Source: Prochlorococcus sp. AG-409-J19
GTDB lineage: Bacteria > Cyanobacteriota > Cyanobacteriia > PCC-6307 > Cyanobiaceae
Reading direction: 5' to 3'
NCBI GenBank assembly: GCA_003215635.1
Contig: QCKC01000001.1
Span: forward strand, 62,001 to 126,000
DNA: 64,000 nucleotides
The notes beneath the pieces were generated by a model that did no database searches, was not told where the DNA came from, and saw only the letters and a program-made list of their open reading frames with translations. Every line of letters starts with the position of its first letter. Positions within the stretch are counted from its first letter, which is position 1. Both the position numbers and the translations under genes were made by a program. This document shows, in pieces, positions 1-9,723 of this stretch.

Positions 1-938
1 TCTGGAATCAAGCTGCCAAATTCAGCTTTAAACGTCAAAGGTTAAGTAAATCAATACCATTAATTCATGCGGATGATCTAGGGCTGAGCGAAGAAACCAA
101 CAAAGCAATCTTCTCACTAGCTAAATCATCAAAATTAAACAGTGTCAGTTTGCTCGTAAATGGGAATGCAGTGGAAAGTGCGATTGTCAAATTAAAGCAA
201 TATGATCATCTAAAAACCTCTCTTCATCTATGCCTTACAGAAGGTCCTCCCATAGAGAAAAAAACTTCCCTACATAAACTAATCAATGAAGAAGGAATAC
301 TTAGCAAATCATTTTTAAATTTACTCTTTTTATCGCTCTTGCCTAATAATTCACATATCAAAAAAAGCATCAATGTGCAATTAAGAAGTGAAATAATCGC
401 TCAAATAGAGCGTTATCGATCTCTAACTGGATGCAAATCTGTTGCAATAGATGGGCATCAGCACATACATTTAGTTCCTATTATATTTAATATAATTATA
501 GATCTATCAGAAAATTACAACATTACCTGGATTAGATCTACTCGTGAAATGATCCCGATAATGGCACCTCTAAAGTCATGGACGAGCATGATTTCCAACA
601 ATGGCTTGCTGAAATGGGGCATACTTCAAATCCTAACTATATTAGCTATTCCGCGCATCAAGAAAAAAAACATCAAAACTAATTCTGGATTCTCCGGAAT
701 ACTATTTACTGGCAATATGTCCAAAGAAATCATTCTAAATTCAATCAAATATTTAAAAAACAAAAGAATCTATCCTCATCAAACTCAACCAATAATACTA
801 AGCCATCCATCTGCACCAATTGGGACACAAAGAGATGTAAATTATTTATCTGAATTCCCCCTTTCCAAGGAATTCGCAACTTCTAAATTCAGGCAGATAG
901 AATGGAGTGTCTTAGAAAATCTCCAAGATAATTGTTAA
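1..938 (+). CDS. YdjC/ChbG-type carbohydrate deacetylase (5' partial)
   Basis: The reading frame is open from base 3 and runs in from the left edge, so the start codon lies outside the window. The TTG at 150 is not the real start, because the family's N-terminal metal-binding motif HADDLG is encoded in the same frame at 66-83. A second family motif, DGHQHIH, lies near 448-468, and a late SHPS segment also fits. These are the Asp and His metal ligands of YdjC/ChbG/HpnK/NaxD deacetylases, which remove N-acetyl groups from amino sugars. It meets the convergent glycosyltransferase with a 4-base overlap of stop codons. Given that neighbour, an N-acetyl amino sugar on a lipid carrier is a plausible substrate, but this is inference. 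Confidence 0.8.
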   Translation, partial: WNQAAKFSFKRQRLSKSIPLIHADDLGLSEETNKAIFSLAKSSKLNSVSLLVNGNAVESAIVKLKQYDHLKTSLHLCLTEGPPIEKKTSLHKLINEEGILSKSFLNLLFLSLLPNNSHIKKSINVQLRSEIIAQIERYRSLTGCKSVAIDGHQHIHLVPIIFNIIIDLSENYNITWIRSTREMIPIMAPLKSWTSMISNNGLLKWGILQILTILAIPRIKKKNIKTNSGFSGILFTGNMSKEIILNSIKYLKNKRIYPHQTQPIILSHPSAPIGTQRDVNYLSEFPLSKEFATSKFRQIEWSVLENLQDNC

Positions 939-1906
939 TAATAAATTTGACGAATAAAATAATGAGGTCTGGACTTTGCATCAACATATACTCTTCCCAA
1001 ATAGTCACCAAGAACACCGATCCCTATCAACTGAATACCACCCAAAAACAACACTGCAACCATCAATGATGCGTAACCAGGGACATCCACACCTTTAAAA
1101 AACGTCTGCAAAATAATAAATATTGCATAAACAATGCTTAATATTGATGCTGAGAGTCCAAGAAAACTCCAAACCTTTAAAGGGAGCACAGAGAAAGAAA
1201 AAATACCATCTAATGCATATCTCCATAACTTCCATATGCTCCACGAACTCCTCCCTGCGGGACGTGATTTGCGATTGTATTTAATCTGTTCACTTCTAAA
1301 CCCAGTCCAGGGAACTAATCCCTTGGAGAATCGACTACATTCTCTCATATCCGTTAGAGCTCTAATGACAGGAGCACTAAGCAATCGAAAATCACCAGCA
1401 CCCTCAATTAATTGAATTGAATCAGCCAAATGATTAAATACTTTGTAAAACCAATGTGCAGTTGTAACCTTGAAAAGTGATTCTTGATCTTTATCATCTC
1501 TGACAGCAGTAACTATTTCTGCTCCATCTCTCCATAAAGAAATCATAGAAGTAATAAGTTCTGGTGGATGTTGTAGATCTGAATCAATCAAAACCAGAGC
1601 ATCGCATTTACCAGAGGAATAATCCAAACCCGCCAGCATCGCAGCTTCTTTACCAAAATTACGTGTCAACTCAATTAGTGTGATCTTGAGAGAAATTCTT
1701 TTTGCTTCCAACTCACTTTGAAAAGATCTAATCTTGTTCACAGTTTCATCATTCGAACCATCATCAATGAGAAGGACATGAGAAATATCTTTTATAGGAA
1801 GCAGGCGCTCTAGAAATTTTGAAATTACTGCTTCCTCATTGAAACAAGCCGCCACAACCCATATCTGAGAAGGTGTAGGGGTAGCTACCAAAGAAGAATT
1901 AATCAT
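935..1906 (-). CDS. GT2 family polyprenyl-phosphate glycosyltransferase (GtrB/ArnC-like)
   Basis: A 323-aa DPM1/GtrB-type enzyme. The GT-A fold starts with VVAACFNEE (about 17-25), followed by LIDDGSNDET (46-55) and the metal-binding stretch LIDSDLQHPPE (107-117). Two C-terminal hydrophobic segments (about 243-268 and 281-303) anchor it in the membrane, as in enzymes that load a sugar onto undecaprenyl phosphate. Start is ATG at 1906. It converges with the YdjC-type deacetylase. In lipid A modification systems such as ArnC/ArnD and FlmF2/NaxD, a similar glycosyltransferase loads a blocked amino sugar and a deacylase then exposes the amine. The sugar handled here cannot be read from sequence. 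Confidence 0.85.
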   Translation of the reverse strand: MINSSLVATPTPSQIWVVAACFNEEAVISKFLERLLPIKDISHVLLIDDGSNDETVNKIRSFQSELEAKRISLKITLIELTRNFGKEAAMLAGLDYSSGKCDALVLIDSDLQHPPELITSMISLWRDGAEIVTAVRDDKDQESLFKVTTAHWFYKVFNHLADSIQLIEGAGDFRLLSAPVIRALTDMRECSRFSKGLVPWTGFRSEQIKYNRKSRPAGRSSWSIWKLWRYALDGIFSFSVLPLKVWSFLGLSASILSIVYAIFIILQTFFKGVDVPGYASLMVAVLFLGGIQLIGIGVLGDYLGRVYVDAKSRPHYFIRQIYY

Positions 1907-2036
1907 GTACCTCTCAAAAGAAAATTTTTAAAGATCAAGATTGAACGCTATTCCAAAATAAATCGAAAAAGCAGTTAAAGACGAACCGCTGAAGACATAA
2001 GCTCAATTAAAGGCAATCACTTACGAATCACTTGTA

Positions 2037-3461
2037 ATGGCGCATTTTGACAAGCTAACGGCTCCCATGCATGGAGAAGCTATCCAATTCGTAAATGGAG
2101 AGCCAATTGTCCCCAACAACCCAATCATTCCTTTTATAAGGGGTGATGGAACTGGCGTGGACATATGGCCAGCCACTCAAAAGGTGATAGATGCCGCTGT
2201 GGAAAAGGCTTATGGACGCGAGAAAAAAATTGAATGGTTCAAAATTTACGCTGGAGATGAAGCATGCGATCTATATGGGACATATCAATACTTACCTGAA
2301 GACACTCTAACTGCTATCAGATGCTATGGAATTGCAATTAAAGGTCCTTTAACTACTCCAATTGGAGGAGGCATACGCTCACTCAATGTGGCACTTCGCC
2401 AGATATTTGATCTTTACTCTTGTGTTCGTCCTTGCAAGTACTACCAAGGAACACCAAGTCCGCACAAAAGGCCTCAGGACCTTGATATTGTCGTCTACAG
2501 AGAAAATACCGAAGATATTTACATAGGTATCGAATGGGAATCAAATGATCCAACAGGTATAGAACTAATTAATTATCTAAATAATAAAGTTATTCCCTCA
2601 AATGGTAAACTAGGGGACCGAAAAATAAGAGAACATTCAGGCATTGGGATTAAGCCTGTAAGCAAAGAGGGTAGCCAACGGCATATTCGAAAAGCAATTC
2701 AACATGCACTTAGACTTGAAGACAAAAAAAGACATGTTACGCTCGTACATAAAGGTAATATAATGAAATTTACTGAAGGGGCCTTCCGTGATTGGGGTTA
2801 CGAACTAGCGACAAATGAGTTTCGTCAATTATGCATAACTGAACGCGAAAGTTGGATACTTAGCAACCTAGATAAACAGCCTGGACTAACAATAGAAAAG
2901 AATGCAATGATGGTTGATCCTGGCTACAGTTCACTCTCAACAACCAAAAAAGAGGCGATTTGCAAAGAAATAAAAATAGTAGTTGATTCTATTAACCAAA
3001 CACACGGTAATGGGCAATGGAAAAAAATGGTAATGGTCGATGATCGAATAGCCGACAGCATCTTTCAACAAATACAAACTAGACCTCAGGAATATTCAAT
3101 TATTGCCACTCTAAATTTAAATGGGGACTACATTTCTGATGCTGCTGCTGCAATTGTAGGTGGCTTAGGCATGGCCCCGGGCGCAAATATTGGAGACAAA
3201 GCAGCAATCTTTGAAGCAACGCACGGAACAGCACCCAAACATGCTGGCTTGGATCGGATTAATCCGGGGTCTGTAATACTTAGTGCTGTAATGATGCTTG
3301 AATTTATGGGTTGGAATGAAGCCGCAAATTTAATTTCAAATGGATTAAGTAGTTCGATCTCTGAAAAACAAGTTACTTATGATTTAGCTCGTCTTCTTGA
3401 TCCACCAGTTGAGCCATTAAGTTGTAGTGGATTTGCTAATTCCGTAATAGAAAGATTTTAG
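2037..3461 (+). CDS. icd: Isocitrate dehydrogenase, NADP-dependent
   Basis: Converts isocitrate to 2-oxoglutarate with NADP+, supplying the carbon skeleton for ammonium assimilation in cyanobacteria. The 474-aa protein has the full bacterial set of isocitrate-binding residues: S115, N117 and R121 in IRSLNVALRQ, R131 in VRPCKYY, and R155 just before ENTEDIYIGIEW. The coenzyme segment EATHGTAPKHAG is near residue 395. There is an extra stretch near residues 280-330 relative to E. coli, which I believe is usual in cyanobacterial enzymes. Start ATG at 2037 is the first in frame. It stands alone, divergent from the glycosyltransferase and convergent with the next gene. Identification is firm. Confidence 0.97.
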   Translation: MAHFDKLTAPMHGEAIQFVNGEPIVPNNPIIPFIRGDGTGVDIWPATQKVIDAAVEKAYGREKKIEWFKIYAGDEACDLYGTYQYLPEDTLTAIRCYGIAIKGPLTTPIGGGIRSLNVALRQIFDLYSCVRPCKYYQGTPSPHKRPQDLDIVVYRENTEDIYIGIEWESNDPTGIELINYLNNKVIPSNGKLGDRKIREHSGIGIKPVSKEGSQRHIRKAIQHALRLEDKKRHVTLVHKGNIMKFTEGAFRDWGYELATNEFRQLCITERESWILSNLDKQPGLTIEKNAMMVDPGYSSLSTTKKEAICKEIKIVVDSINQTHGNGQWKKMVMVDDRIADSIFQQIQTRPQEYSIIATLNLNGDYISDAAAAIVGGLGMAPGANIGDKAAIFEATHGTAPKHAGLDRINPGSVILSAVMMLEFMGWNEAANLISNGLSSSISEKQVTYDLARLLDPPVEPLSCSGFANSVIERF

Positions 3462-3482
3462 TTGCCAAAAAATTACTGCGCA

Positions 3483-4859
3483 TTAATCATTGAATAAATG
3501 TGATGAATTACTTTCCATGATTTTCCGCGCCAACATAAGACTATTCTGATTTCCAAGATTACCAGGGAAGGTAATAATAGGTATTGAACCATAAACACTC
3601 ACGTTATCTGGACATACCATAGATAGACCTGGCATTATTTGCCCTTTAAGGCTTACAGATTTCAAACCTAATCCGTTACTCAAAAGAATATTAGTAGTGA
3701 TACCTCCTTTACTAATTATATAACCTAATTCTGGAATAAGTTCGGCAACTAAATCCGCCATAAATCTTGCCAAATAAATTCCAAAAAGAACTCTCTGATT
3801 AGAATCAGAAAAAAGCACCTCACTACGAGTTGTATATATTACTGGGGTTTTTCTTTTCCGAATAACTTGCTTAGATAAAGCTAAATACTTCGATTTAAGC
3901 TGAAGAATTGAATCACCATTGCAATTGGCTTCAAAAATACTTGCAATTTCCTGAACTGCAATTTCTATACCTAGACAAGATTTATCTTGAAATAAAATCT
4001 CCAATTGCTGATCGGCTATAGGTACATATGATCCAACTAAAACCAACCCTGGCAAGTAATTTCCATCTCTATCTTGCAATCGCAAACTTGCAAGATCAGA
4101 AATATTTGCTGGATTCTGAGGTAAATCAACAAGCGCATTAATCAAACTAGCTGCTGAACGATAGAGAAATCTCTTTTGATTATTTAATTTCTTCACAGCC
4201 ATAGAAAAAACTAAAAGGTGAGAGACTGACTCTGCATCTACCACTACATTTTGATTGTCAGAAAGATTCTTCAAGAACCTAAGAAGCAGATTAAAACCAT
4301 CTTGATTATCTATTGCTTGATCTAATAACTTAAGACCTAAAAGAACAACATTTTTCGATTTAATCAGGCCATGACTCTTTTCCTCAAGCCAATTAGGCAA
4401 ATAACTGGTGGAATAGCCAAAGATTCGATCTTTGGCAAACTCCGATTCATGGACAGGTTTATCATCGAGAAAATGCATTCCATTACGAGTAGTACGTTTA
4501 CCCTCAAAAAATGCAGGAATATGAAATGTCGCATCAAATGGACCCAATTCCCTCGAAATTATTCTTGGTTCAAGTACACCATGTCCTCTAAGAGTTGAAT
4601 CACCACGACTAATTATAAGGAGGTCTTCTGCAAGATATCCTTCCAATTCACAGGCTCTTTTAAGATGTTTAGATACATTCCTAATTGTATGCTCTACCAT
4701 GTCATCTAACATTGCACGTGTATTTATCAAAAGAAACAGCAAAGGAGATGAATCTTGCAAACCTTTCCTTATGGTTTCGACATCTGCTTGAAGAAGAAGA
4801 GGACATCCATAAACCGTTTGAGAGCCTGTTGGATCATCATCAAAGACTACGATTTTCAT
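3483..4859 (-). CDS. Four-carbon acid sugar kinase family protein (DUF1537/OtnK-like)
   Basis: A 458-aa protein with both halves of the family. The N-terminal sugar-binding domain opens with FDDDPTGSQT (6-15). The C-terminal nucleotide-binding domain has SKGGITT (383-389) and a late FPGNLGNQNSL segment. Family members phosphorylate four-carbon acid sugars such as D-erythronate or L-threonate at C4, usually beside a dehydrogenase and an aldolase or isomerase. Here the neighbour is instead an FMN hydroxy-acid dehydrogenase 33 bases upstream on the same strand, followed further upstream by D-lactate dehydrogenase. I see no aldolase or isomerase partner in the window, so the substrate is open. 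Start ATG at 4859. Confidence 0.82.
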   Translation of the reverse strand: MKIVVFDDDPTGSQTVYGCPLLLQADVETIRKGLQDSSPLLFLLINTRAMLDDMVEHTIRNVSKHLKRACELEGYLAEDLLIISRGDSTLRGHGVLEPRIISRELGPFDATFHIPAFFEGKRTTRNGMHFLDDKPVHESEFAKDRIFGYSTSYLPNWLEEKSHGLIKSKNVVLLGLKLLDQAIDNQDGFNLLLRFLKNLSDNQNVVVDAESVSHLLVFSMAVKKLNNQKRFLYRSAASLINALVDLPQNPANISDLASLRLQDRDGNYLPGLVLVGSYVPIADQQLEILFQDKSCLGIEIAVQEIASIFEANCNGDSILQLKSKYLALSKQVIRKRKTPVIYTTRSEVLFSDSNQRVLFGIYLARFMADLVAELIPELGYIISKGGITTNILLSNGLGLKSVSLKGQIMPGLSMVCPDNVSVYGSIPIITFPGNLGNQNSLMLARKIMESNSSHLFND

Positions 4860-4892
4860 CTTAAATTTTTAGACAAGTTTAAATCTTAATAT

Positions 4893-6065
4893 CTAATCCC
4901 AACCTGCTGGCAAAGTAACAAAAGAGCGATCCAATTTCTCCACAGATTCGCATCCTAATAGTTTCATTGTTCTCAAAATATCTGAACGAAGTATTTCAAT
5001 TGCTCTTGCAACACCAGGTCCTCCTCCTGCTGCTAAACCATATGCATATGCCCGACCAATAAGTACACCTTTAGCTCCTAGACATAATGCTTTAACAACA
5101 TCACTACCTCTACGAATACCACCATCCAACAATACATCTATCTTCCCATTAACAGCCTTTACAACTGACGGAAGAACTCTAATTGTTGGAGCAACTCCAT
5201 CCAGTTGTCTTGCACCATGATTTGAAACAACTATTGCATCGACGCCTAATTCCACTGCCCTTCTAGCATCATCTTCTATATGAATACCCTTAACAATTAT
5301 CTTTCCCCCCCATGCATCTCTTATCCATTTCAGATCTTCCCAAGTGACTACTGATTTTTCCAAAGCAGGGCCAATCTCTGTATAGCCCATTGGACCGTCA
5401 TCTAATTGAACATTAGGAAAATTCATCAAACCACCATCAAGCAACCACTGAGAAAGCCAGCAAGGCTTGACAAGCATCTGTGATATATATGGCAGCATTG
5501 TAAATGGATTCTGAGAAAGTAATTCCTTAGTGCCATTACGCAAATCACGTTCCCGCAATCCTGAAACAGGGGTGTCTATGGTTACTACAATTGCAGAAAA
5601 ACCAGCGGATTTAGCTCTCTCTATAGTTTTAAGAGCAACTTCCCTACCCCCTAACAAATAAAGTTGATACCAAGCTGGGAATTCAGTTGCCTGCTTCACG
5701 TCTTCTAATTTGCAACCGGACAATGTGGAGAGGGTATAACCTGTACCCACTTTCCCAGCTTCAGCAGCTGCAACAACTTCACCTTTTGGATAAAACATTC
5801 TGCTACTACCTACTGGAGCTAGCAGAAATGGAAGTTTAAATTCTTGATCAATTACTGAAATGGCTAAATTGCAAGAAGGTGTTGAAACAGCACAACGAGG
5901 TCTAAATAATATCTGGTTAAATGCAGTACAGTTTTCTGATAAGGTTTGCTCTCGATCCGCTCCACTATCGATATAGTCAAAAACCATCCTAGGCAAACGC
6001 ATTTCTGCAAGACCTCGTAAATCAGCGATATTTACAACTCTTGGTGAGGAAACATTCACACCCAT
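4893..6065 (-). CDS. FMN-dependent alpha-hydroxy-acid dehydrogenase/oxidase (LldD/glycolate oxidase family)
   Basis: A 390-aa TIM-barrel flavoenzyme that oxidises L-2-hydroxy acids to 2-oxo acids. Visible family features are FDYIDSGADRE (29-39), YQLY (133-136), TIDTPVSGLRERD (162-174), the FMN-contacting lysine in IVKG (K259), and SNHGARQLDG (281-290) with the catalytic pair H283 and R286. FMN-phosphate glycines follow in DGGIRRG (314-320). Substrate choice among L-lactate, glycolate and other hydroxy acids is not decidable by eye. Characterised cyanobacterial homologues lean toward L-lactate, and the neighbouring D-lactate dehydrogenase supports that. Start ATG at 6065. Confidence 0.88.
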   Translation of the reverse strand: MGVNVSSPRVVNIADLRGLAEMRLPRMVFDYIDSGADREQTLSENCTAFNQILFRPRCAVSTPSCNLAISVIDQEFKLPFLLAPVGSSRMFYPKGEVVAAAEAGKVGTGYTLSTLSGCKLEDVKQATEFPAWYQLYLLGGREVALKTIERAKSAGFSAIVVTIDTPVSGLRERDLRNGTKELLSQNPFTMLPYISQMLVKPCWLSQWLLDGGLMNFPNVQLDDGPMGYTEIGPALEKSVVTWEDLKWIRDAWGGKIIVKGIHIEDDARRAVELGVDAIVVSNHGARQLDGVAPTIRVLPSVVKAVNGKIDVLLDGGIRRGSDVVKALCLGAKGVLIGRAYAYGLAAGGGPGVARAIEILRSDILRTMKLLGCESVEKLDRSFVTLPAGWD

Positions 6066-6182
6066 CTTTGTTGGATCCTAAAAATCTAAACACATTAAAA
6101 CATGTCGCTTGTCAAAGTGAGAAAAGATAATTCTTATTTCTTAAATGGAATAAAATTCTCACTACCAATCAATGCCAAGATT

Positions 6183-7883
6183 TCATTTATAAAATTTGTT
6201 TTTCGATGTCTGGCCAATGCCTGAATTAAATGAATTAGTAGGATCCAATTTCTCGTAAAATTCAACCAAACTATTTTCTGCTTTATAGATATGACCTACA
6301 TTATGTTCTGCAGGATATTTAGCTCCATTTTCTTTAAGTATTCTAAATATATCTTTTTTCAATTCTTCGATATTCTCACCTTTCTTTATTACAAAATCCC
6401 AATGAAAAACCATACATAAAAAATGGCCCATTTGAAATGATTCGGACATCTTATCAAGTATTGACTGTGGCAATAATTTATGCCAAGAATCGCAGTTTCT
6501 AGGCAATGCCACATCAAGAGGAAGAAGTCCGCCTGAGTCACCGGGATTAAGCAAACCAAAGCGTGCAGGTGCAGCACCTGCAACATATCTATGTAGTAAT
6601 ACATCATCACCTTCTAATTTCGTACATCTAATAAACTCAAAATCAGTCTCATTTTTACTTTGTTGCAAAAGCAATTGTTCCATTTCCTCAATGCCTTCAT
6701 CACTAGCAACAAACAACATATAATGATCATATTTTTCTCTATATTCTCTAATTCTTTTTGGAATATGGTTCGGTAATAATTCCGATATAAATTGCAAAGC
6801 CTTATCTCCTATGTTATCTGGAAAAATAGAGATAGAATTAGCCATATTATCTAAACTTCTTTTTAGATAAAGCAATCTTGGCAAGGATGATGTCCCAAAA
6901 TACTTAAGCAATAGAAAAGTATCCTTACAGTATTTAGCAGAGCCATCAAAATAACTACGATGTAAATACTCACCCATATCTGGCAACCTAATAAAATCAG
7001 ATAATATTTTTTTTCTTAGAGTTGTGAACTTTGTTGGATCATTTGATCCAACAAAAAAAACTTGTTCTTTACTTGGCTTAGGAAATGTATCAAGACGTAC
7101 AGCGAATACAGCTATTTTTCCTGCACAACCACTCGCTTCATACAAACGACGTCGGTCTGAATTAAATCTTGCAGGAATTGACGAGGTAATATCTCTAACT
7201 CTTTCTTTATATTGAGAATCAGATGCTAAATGTAGTGAATCGCTTATTTGATTAATATTGAAATTTGAAGAAATCAGATTCTTAAGTATTTCCTCAGGAT
7301 GATTCCCAAGTTCAATGCCAAGATGATTAACAAGTTCTAAATTGCCTTCATCATTTAACCTAGCATACAATGATAATTCAGTATATGCTGGTCCACGGTT
7401 TACTAAATTACCCCCTGAATTATTGCAGACCCCTCCAATAACTGATGCTCCAATACAAGATGAACCTATTACTGAATGTGGTCCCCTCCCTATTGGGGCA
7501 AGCCTATCTTCTAGTTGATATAAAGTAGTACCTGGGAAAGCTAAAACCTGCAAACCTTGATTCAATAAAATCAGTTGATTGAGTTTTAACGTATTTATAA
7601 TCACAACATCTCTATCATAATCATCTCCATCTGGAGTAGAACCACCAGTAAGACCAGTATTAGCAGCTTGAATAATAATAATTTTATCAAACTCTACGCA
7701 AACTCTAATAACTTGCCAAAATTCTATTAAGTCCTTAGGCATAACAACGGCGCAGGCACTGCCCGCACCAATCCTGATACCTTTTCTATAAAAGTAAGTA
7801 TCTCCTTCATCAACAAGAATATTCTTCTTGCCAACAATATCAGTTATTAATTGCTTCAGTTCAGTTAAGCAATAATCTCTCAT
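6183..7883 (-). CDS. dld: Quinone-dependent (respiratory) D-lactate dehydrogenase
   Basis: A 566-aa FAD enzyme close in size to E. coli Dld, which oxidises D-lactate to pyruvate and passes electrons to membrane quinone. The PCMH-type FAD domain shows AANTGLTGGSTP (73-84) and CIGASVIGGVCNNSGGN (143-159). The C terminus keeps the Dld-specific stretches AEHNVGHIYK and DPTNSFNSGIGQTSK. The middle, basic, poorly conserved part corresponds to the Dld membrane-binding domain. It lies 117 bases upstream of the FMN dehydrogenase on the same strand, which suggests joint use of both lactate enantiomers or related acids. Start ATG at 7883. Confidence 0.93.
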   Translation of the reverse strand: MRDYCLTELKQLITDIVGKKNILVDEGDTYFYRKGIRIGAGSACAVVMPKDLIEFWQVIRVCVEFDKIIIIQAANTGLTGGSTPDGDDYDRDVVIINTLKLNQLILLNQGLQVLAFPGTTLYQLEDRLAPIGRGPHSVIGSSCIGASVIGGVCNNSGGNLVNRGPAYTELSLYARLNDEGNLELVNHLGIELGNHPEEILKNLISSNFNINQISDSLHLASDSQYKERVRDITSSIPARFNSDRRRLYEASGCAGKIAVFAVRLDTFPKPSKEQVFFVGSNDPTKFTTLRKKILSDFIRLPDMGEYLHRSYFDGSAKYCKDTFLLLKYFGTSSLPRLLYLKRSLDNMANSISIFPDNIGDKALQFISELLPNHIPKRIREYREKYDHYMLFVASDEGIEEMEQLLLQQSKNETDFEFIRCTKLEGDDVLLHRYVAGAAPARFGLLNPGDSGGLLPLDVALPRNCDSWHKLLPQSILDKMSESFQMGHFLCMVFHWDFVIKKGENIEELKKDIFRILKENGAKYPAEHNVGHIYKAENSLVEFYEKLDPTNSFNSGIGQTSKNKFYK

Positions 7884-7902
7884 TTATCAATTTTTTGTAT
7901 AC

Positions 7903-8751
7903 TTAGCCACATATTAAACTACATTTAAGCTCTTGCGAATGACCTCCTTGTAAAATTATTACACGCTCTCCTGTGACCAAGGAATTCCTTGGACCAGTCC
8001 AAGGCTCAATACAAATCATTGATCTAGGAGGGTCAGTCCAAAGCACAATTGAATCCATTGGGTGCTGATAATCCAACCTCAAAAAATTTTCTTCTCCTGA
8101 ATCACAAAGATGCACCGGCACTTCTGGTCTTAACAGTAGATCTATGCCTTCGTGCAATTTGGTTATTAAATCATTAGTCTTAGCTTCTAACATCGTTTTA
8201 TGATTGAAACATTTTTCTGGTAGTCCAGTCAAATGGATTTGATTTAAGTCTTTCACCTTGAAATATGGATGCAGACCAAAACTAAAAGGCATTTGATCTT
8301 TACCTTTATTCTTAATAGATACACTTATATCTAGATTATTCATTCCCAAACGAACTTCCATAGAAATTGAAAAGTGATATGGATAAATAGACCTAGTAAA
8401 ATCGTTATCACAAAACATTAAACTCATTCCAGTTTGATCATCTAATAGTTTTAATTGCCAAGACAAATCTCTGGCAAAGCCATGTTGTTTAATTGGGAAC
8501 ATGCCATTATCTAATTTCAACAAACCTCCTTGCAGATCTCCACAGATTGGGAATAAGATCGGGATACCTCCTCTAACACTTTGATTTTGATCAAGAAAAC
8601 GTTCTTGATCAAAATATAGAATATTTCGTCCATTGGAAAACCATTCTGTAATTAAGCCTCCTCTTTCAGGAACCACTCTCAAATATGTTCCAAGATCTCT
8701 TCTTTCGTATAACCAATGCGGATATGGTTGATCAACTTGAATAAGAGTCAT
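7903..8751 (-). CDS. Aldose 1-epimerase / hexose-6-phosphate mutarotase-like protein
   Basis: A 282-aa all-beta protein with galactose-mutarotase-fold signatures: GGIPILFPICGDL (62-74), KQHGFARDLSW (88-98) and FGLHPYFKV (around 157-165), whose histidines match the usual catalytic or sugar-binding positions. Family members interconvert anomers of hexoses or hexose phosphates in the cytoplasm. The size and the HGFARDLSW segment resemble the YeaD-like branch, but substrate is not clear. It sits 19 bases upstream of dld on the same strand, so the two are probably co-transcribed. Start ATG at 8751. Confidence 0.82.
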   Translation of the reverse strand: MTLIQVDQPYPHWLYERRDLGTYLRVVPERGGLITEWFSNGRNILYFDQERFLDQNQSVRGGIPILFPICGDLQGGLLKLDNGMFPIKQHGFARDLSWQLKLLDDQTGMSLMFCDNDFTRSIYPYHFSISMEVRLGMNNLDISVSIKNKGKDQMPFSFGLHPYFKVKDLNQIHLTGLPEKCFNHKTMLEAKTNDLITKLHEGIDLLLRPEVPVHLCDSGEENFLRLDYQHPMDSIVLWTDPPRSMICIEPWTGPRNSLVTGERVIILQGGHSQELKCSLICG

Positions 8752-8796
8752 GAAAACGAAAAATATTCTCTTACATCATCAAGAATGAGATTGCAC

Positions 8797-9723
8797 TTAT
8801 ACACAAGTATTGAGAAATTGGGTTGACATCCAATTTAAAAGCTCGGTATTTACCTGATCAGGTACTTCATCATGAGGACAATGCCCAGCTTCTAAAACAA
8901 CTTCAGTAGTATTTTCAGGAGCGTACTTTAGAAAAGTAGCTCGTTTACCTGGCGCATTCATCCAAGGATCCCTATTTCCCCAAAGTAACAAGACTGGGGA
9001 TTGCAACTTAGCAAACAACTCATCTAGAGGCTGTCCTTGAGGACCTCCTGGATCAAAAACACTTCTAAAGACTCTAAATGCGCCTGAGTCTAAAGAAGGT
9101 TGACGAATAGATTCAACCAGATAATCATCAACATTTGTACGATCTATATAAACTTGATTGAGGGTCCGACGAATAGTTCCAGGTTGTCTGAGATTTTCAA
9201 AAATAATTCTCTGTATTAAAGGGTCCCTTAAAAAACCACCTCCAAGTAATCTTCGAGTTTTTGACCAAAATCCTTTAGGAGAAGGCCTTTCTTCACTAAA
9301 ATAACCCGCAGCATTAAGAAGAACTACTCCCGCTGCATTAGGCCCTAAAGCAGATCCTGCTGCCAAGGCTGCATAACCGCCTAAAGAGTTGCCGACCAAA
9401 ACTGTTGGCCTGCCAATGCGATCCTTGACATAAGCCACAACTTGATCCCTCCAAAGAGGTCCCCCATAACTCAACTCACCAGGTTTAGAACTTTTACCAA
9501 ATCCAAGCAAATCTAATGCGTGCACTTCATGAGTTCGACAAAGTACAGGAATGTTGTGCCTCCAATGGTCTGTAGAGGCACCAAATCCATGAACTAATAG
9601 AAGCGCAGGTTTTTTATTTTTCGAAGTTGGAATAGCTGCATCCTCTGGGGAACTGGAGACACAGTGCACATGATGGCCTAGGTAGCTCCAAGCAACATCA
9701 GACTTTGAGACTTCAACAGGCAT
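8797..9723 (-). CDS. Alpha/beta hydrolase fold protein
   Basis: A serine hydrolase of about 308 aa. The oxyanion segment LLLVHGFGASTDHW is followed by the nucleophile elbow GNSLGGY, then the acid in LLLWGNRDPW and the histidine in LEAGHCPHDEVP. Numbered from the chosen start, the triad is S113, D252 and H281. I take ATG at 9723 (MPVEVSK...) as the start; the frame stays open to a TTG at 9747, but the ATG has a purine-rich stretch (TTGGACGG) just upstream. There is no signal peptide, so it is probably cytoplasmic. Many such proteins are conserved in picocyanobacteria with unknown esterase or haloalkane-type substrates. I cannot assign one. Confidence 0.85.
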   Translation of the reverse strand: MPVEVSKSDVAWSYLGHHVHCVSSSPEDAAIPTSKNKKPALLLVHGFGASTDHWRHNIPVLCRTHEVHALDLLGFGKSSKPGELSYGGPLWRDQVVAYVKDRIGRPTVLVGNSLGGYAALAAGSALGPNAAGVVLLNAAGYFSEERPSPKGFWSKTRRLLGGGFLRDPLIQRIIFENLRQPGTIRRTLNQVYIDRTNVDDYLVESIRQPSLDSGAFRVFRSVFDPGGPQGQPLDELFAKLQSPVLLLWGNRDPWMNAPGKRATFLKYAPENTTEVVLEAGHCPHDEVPDQVNTELLNWMSTQFLNTCV

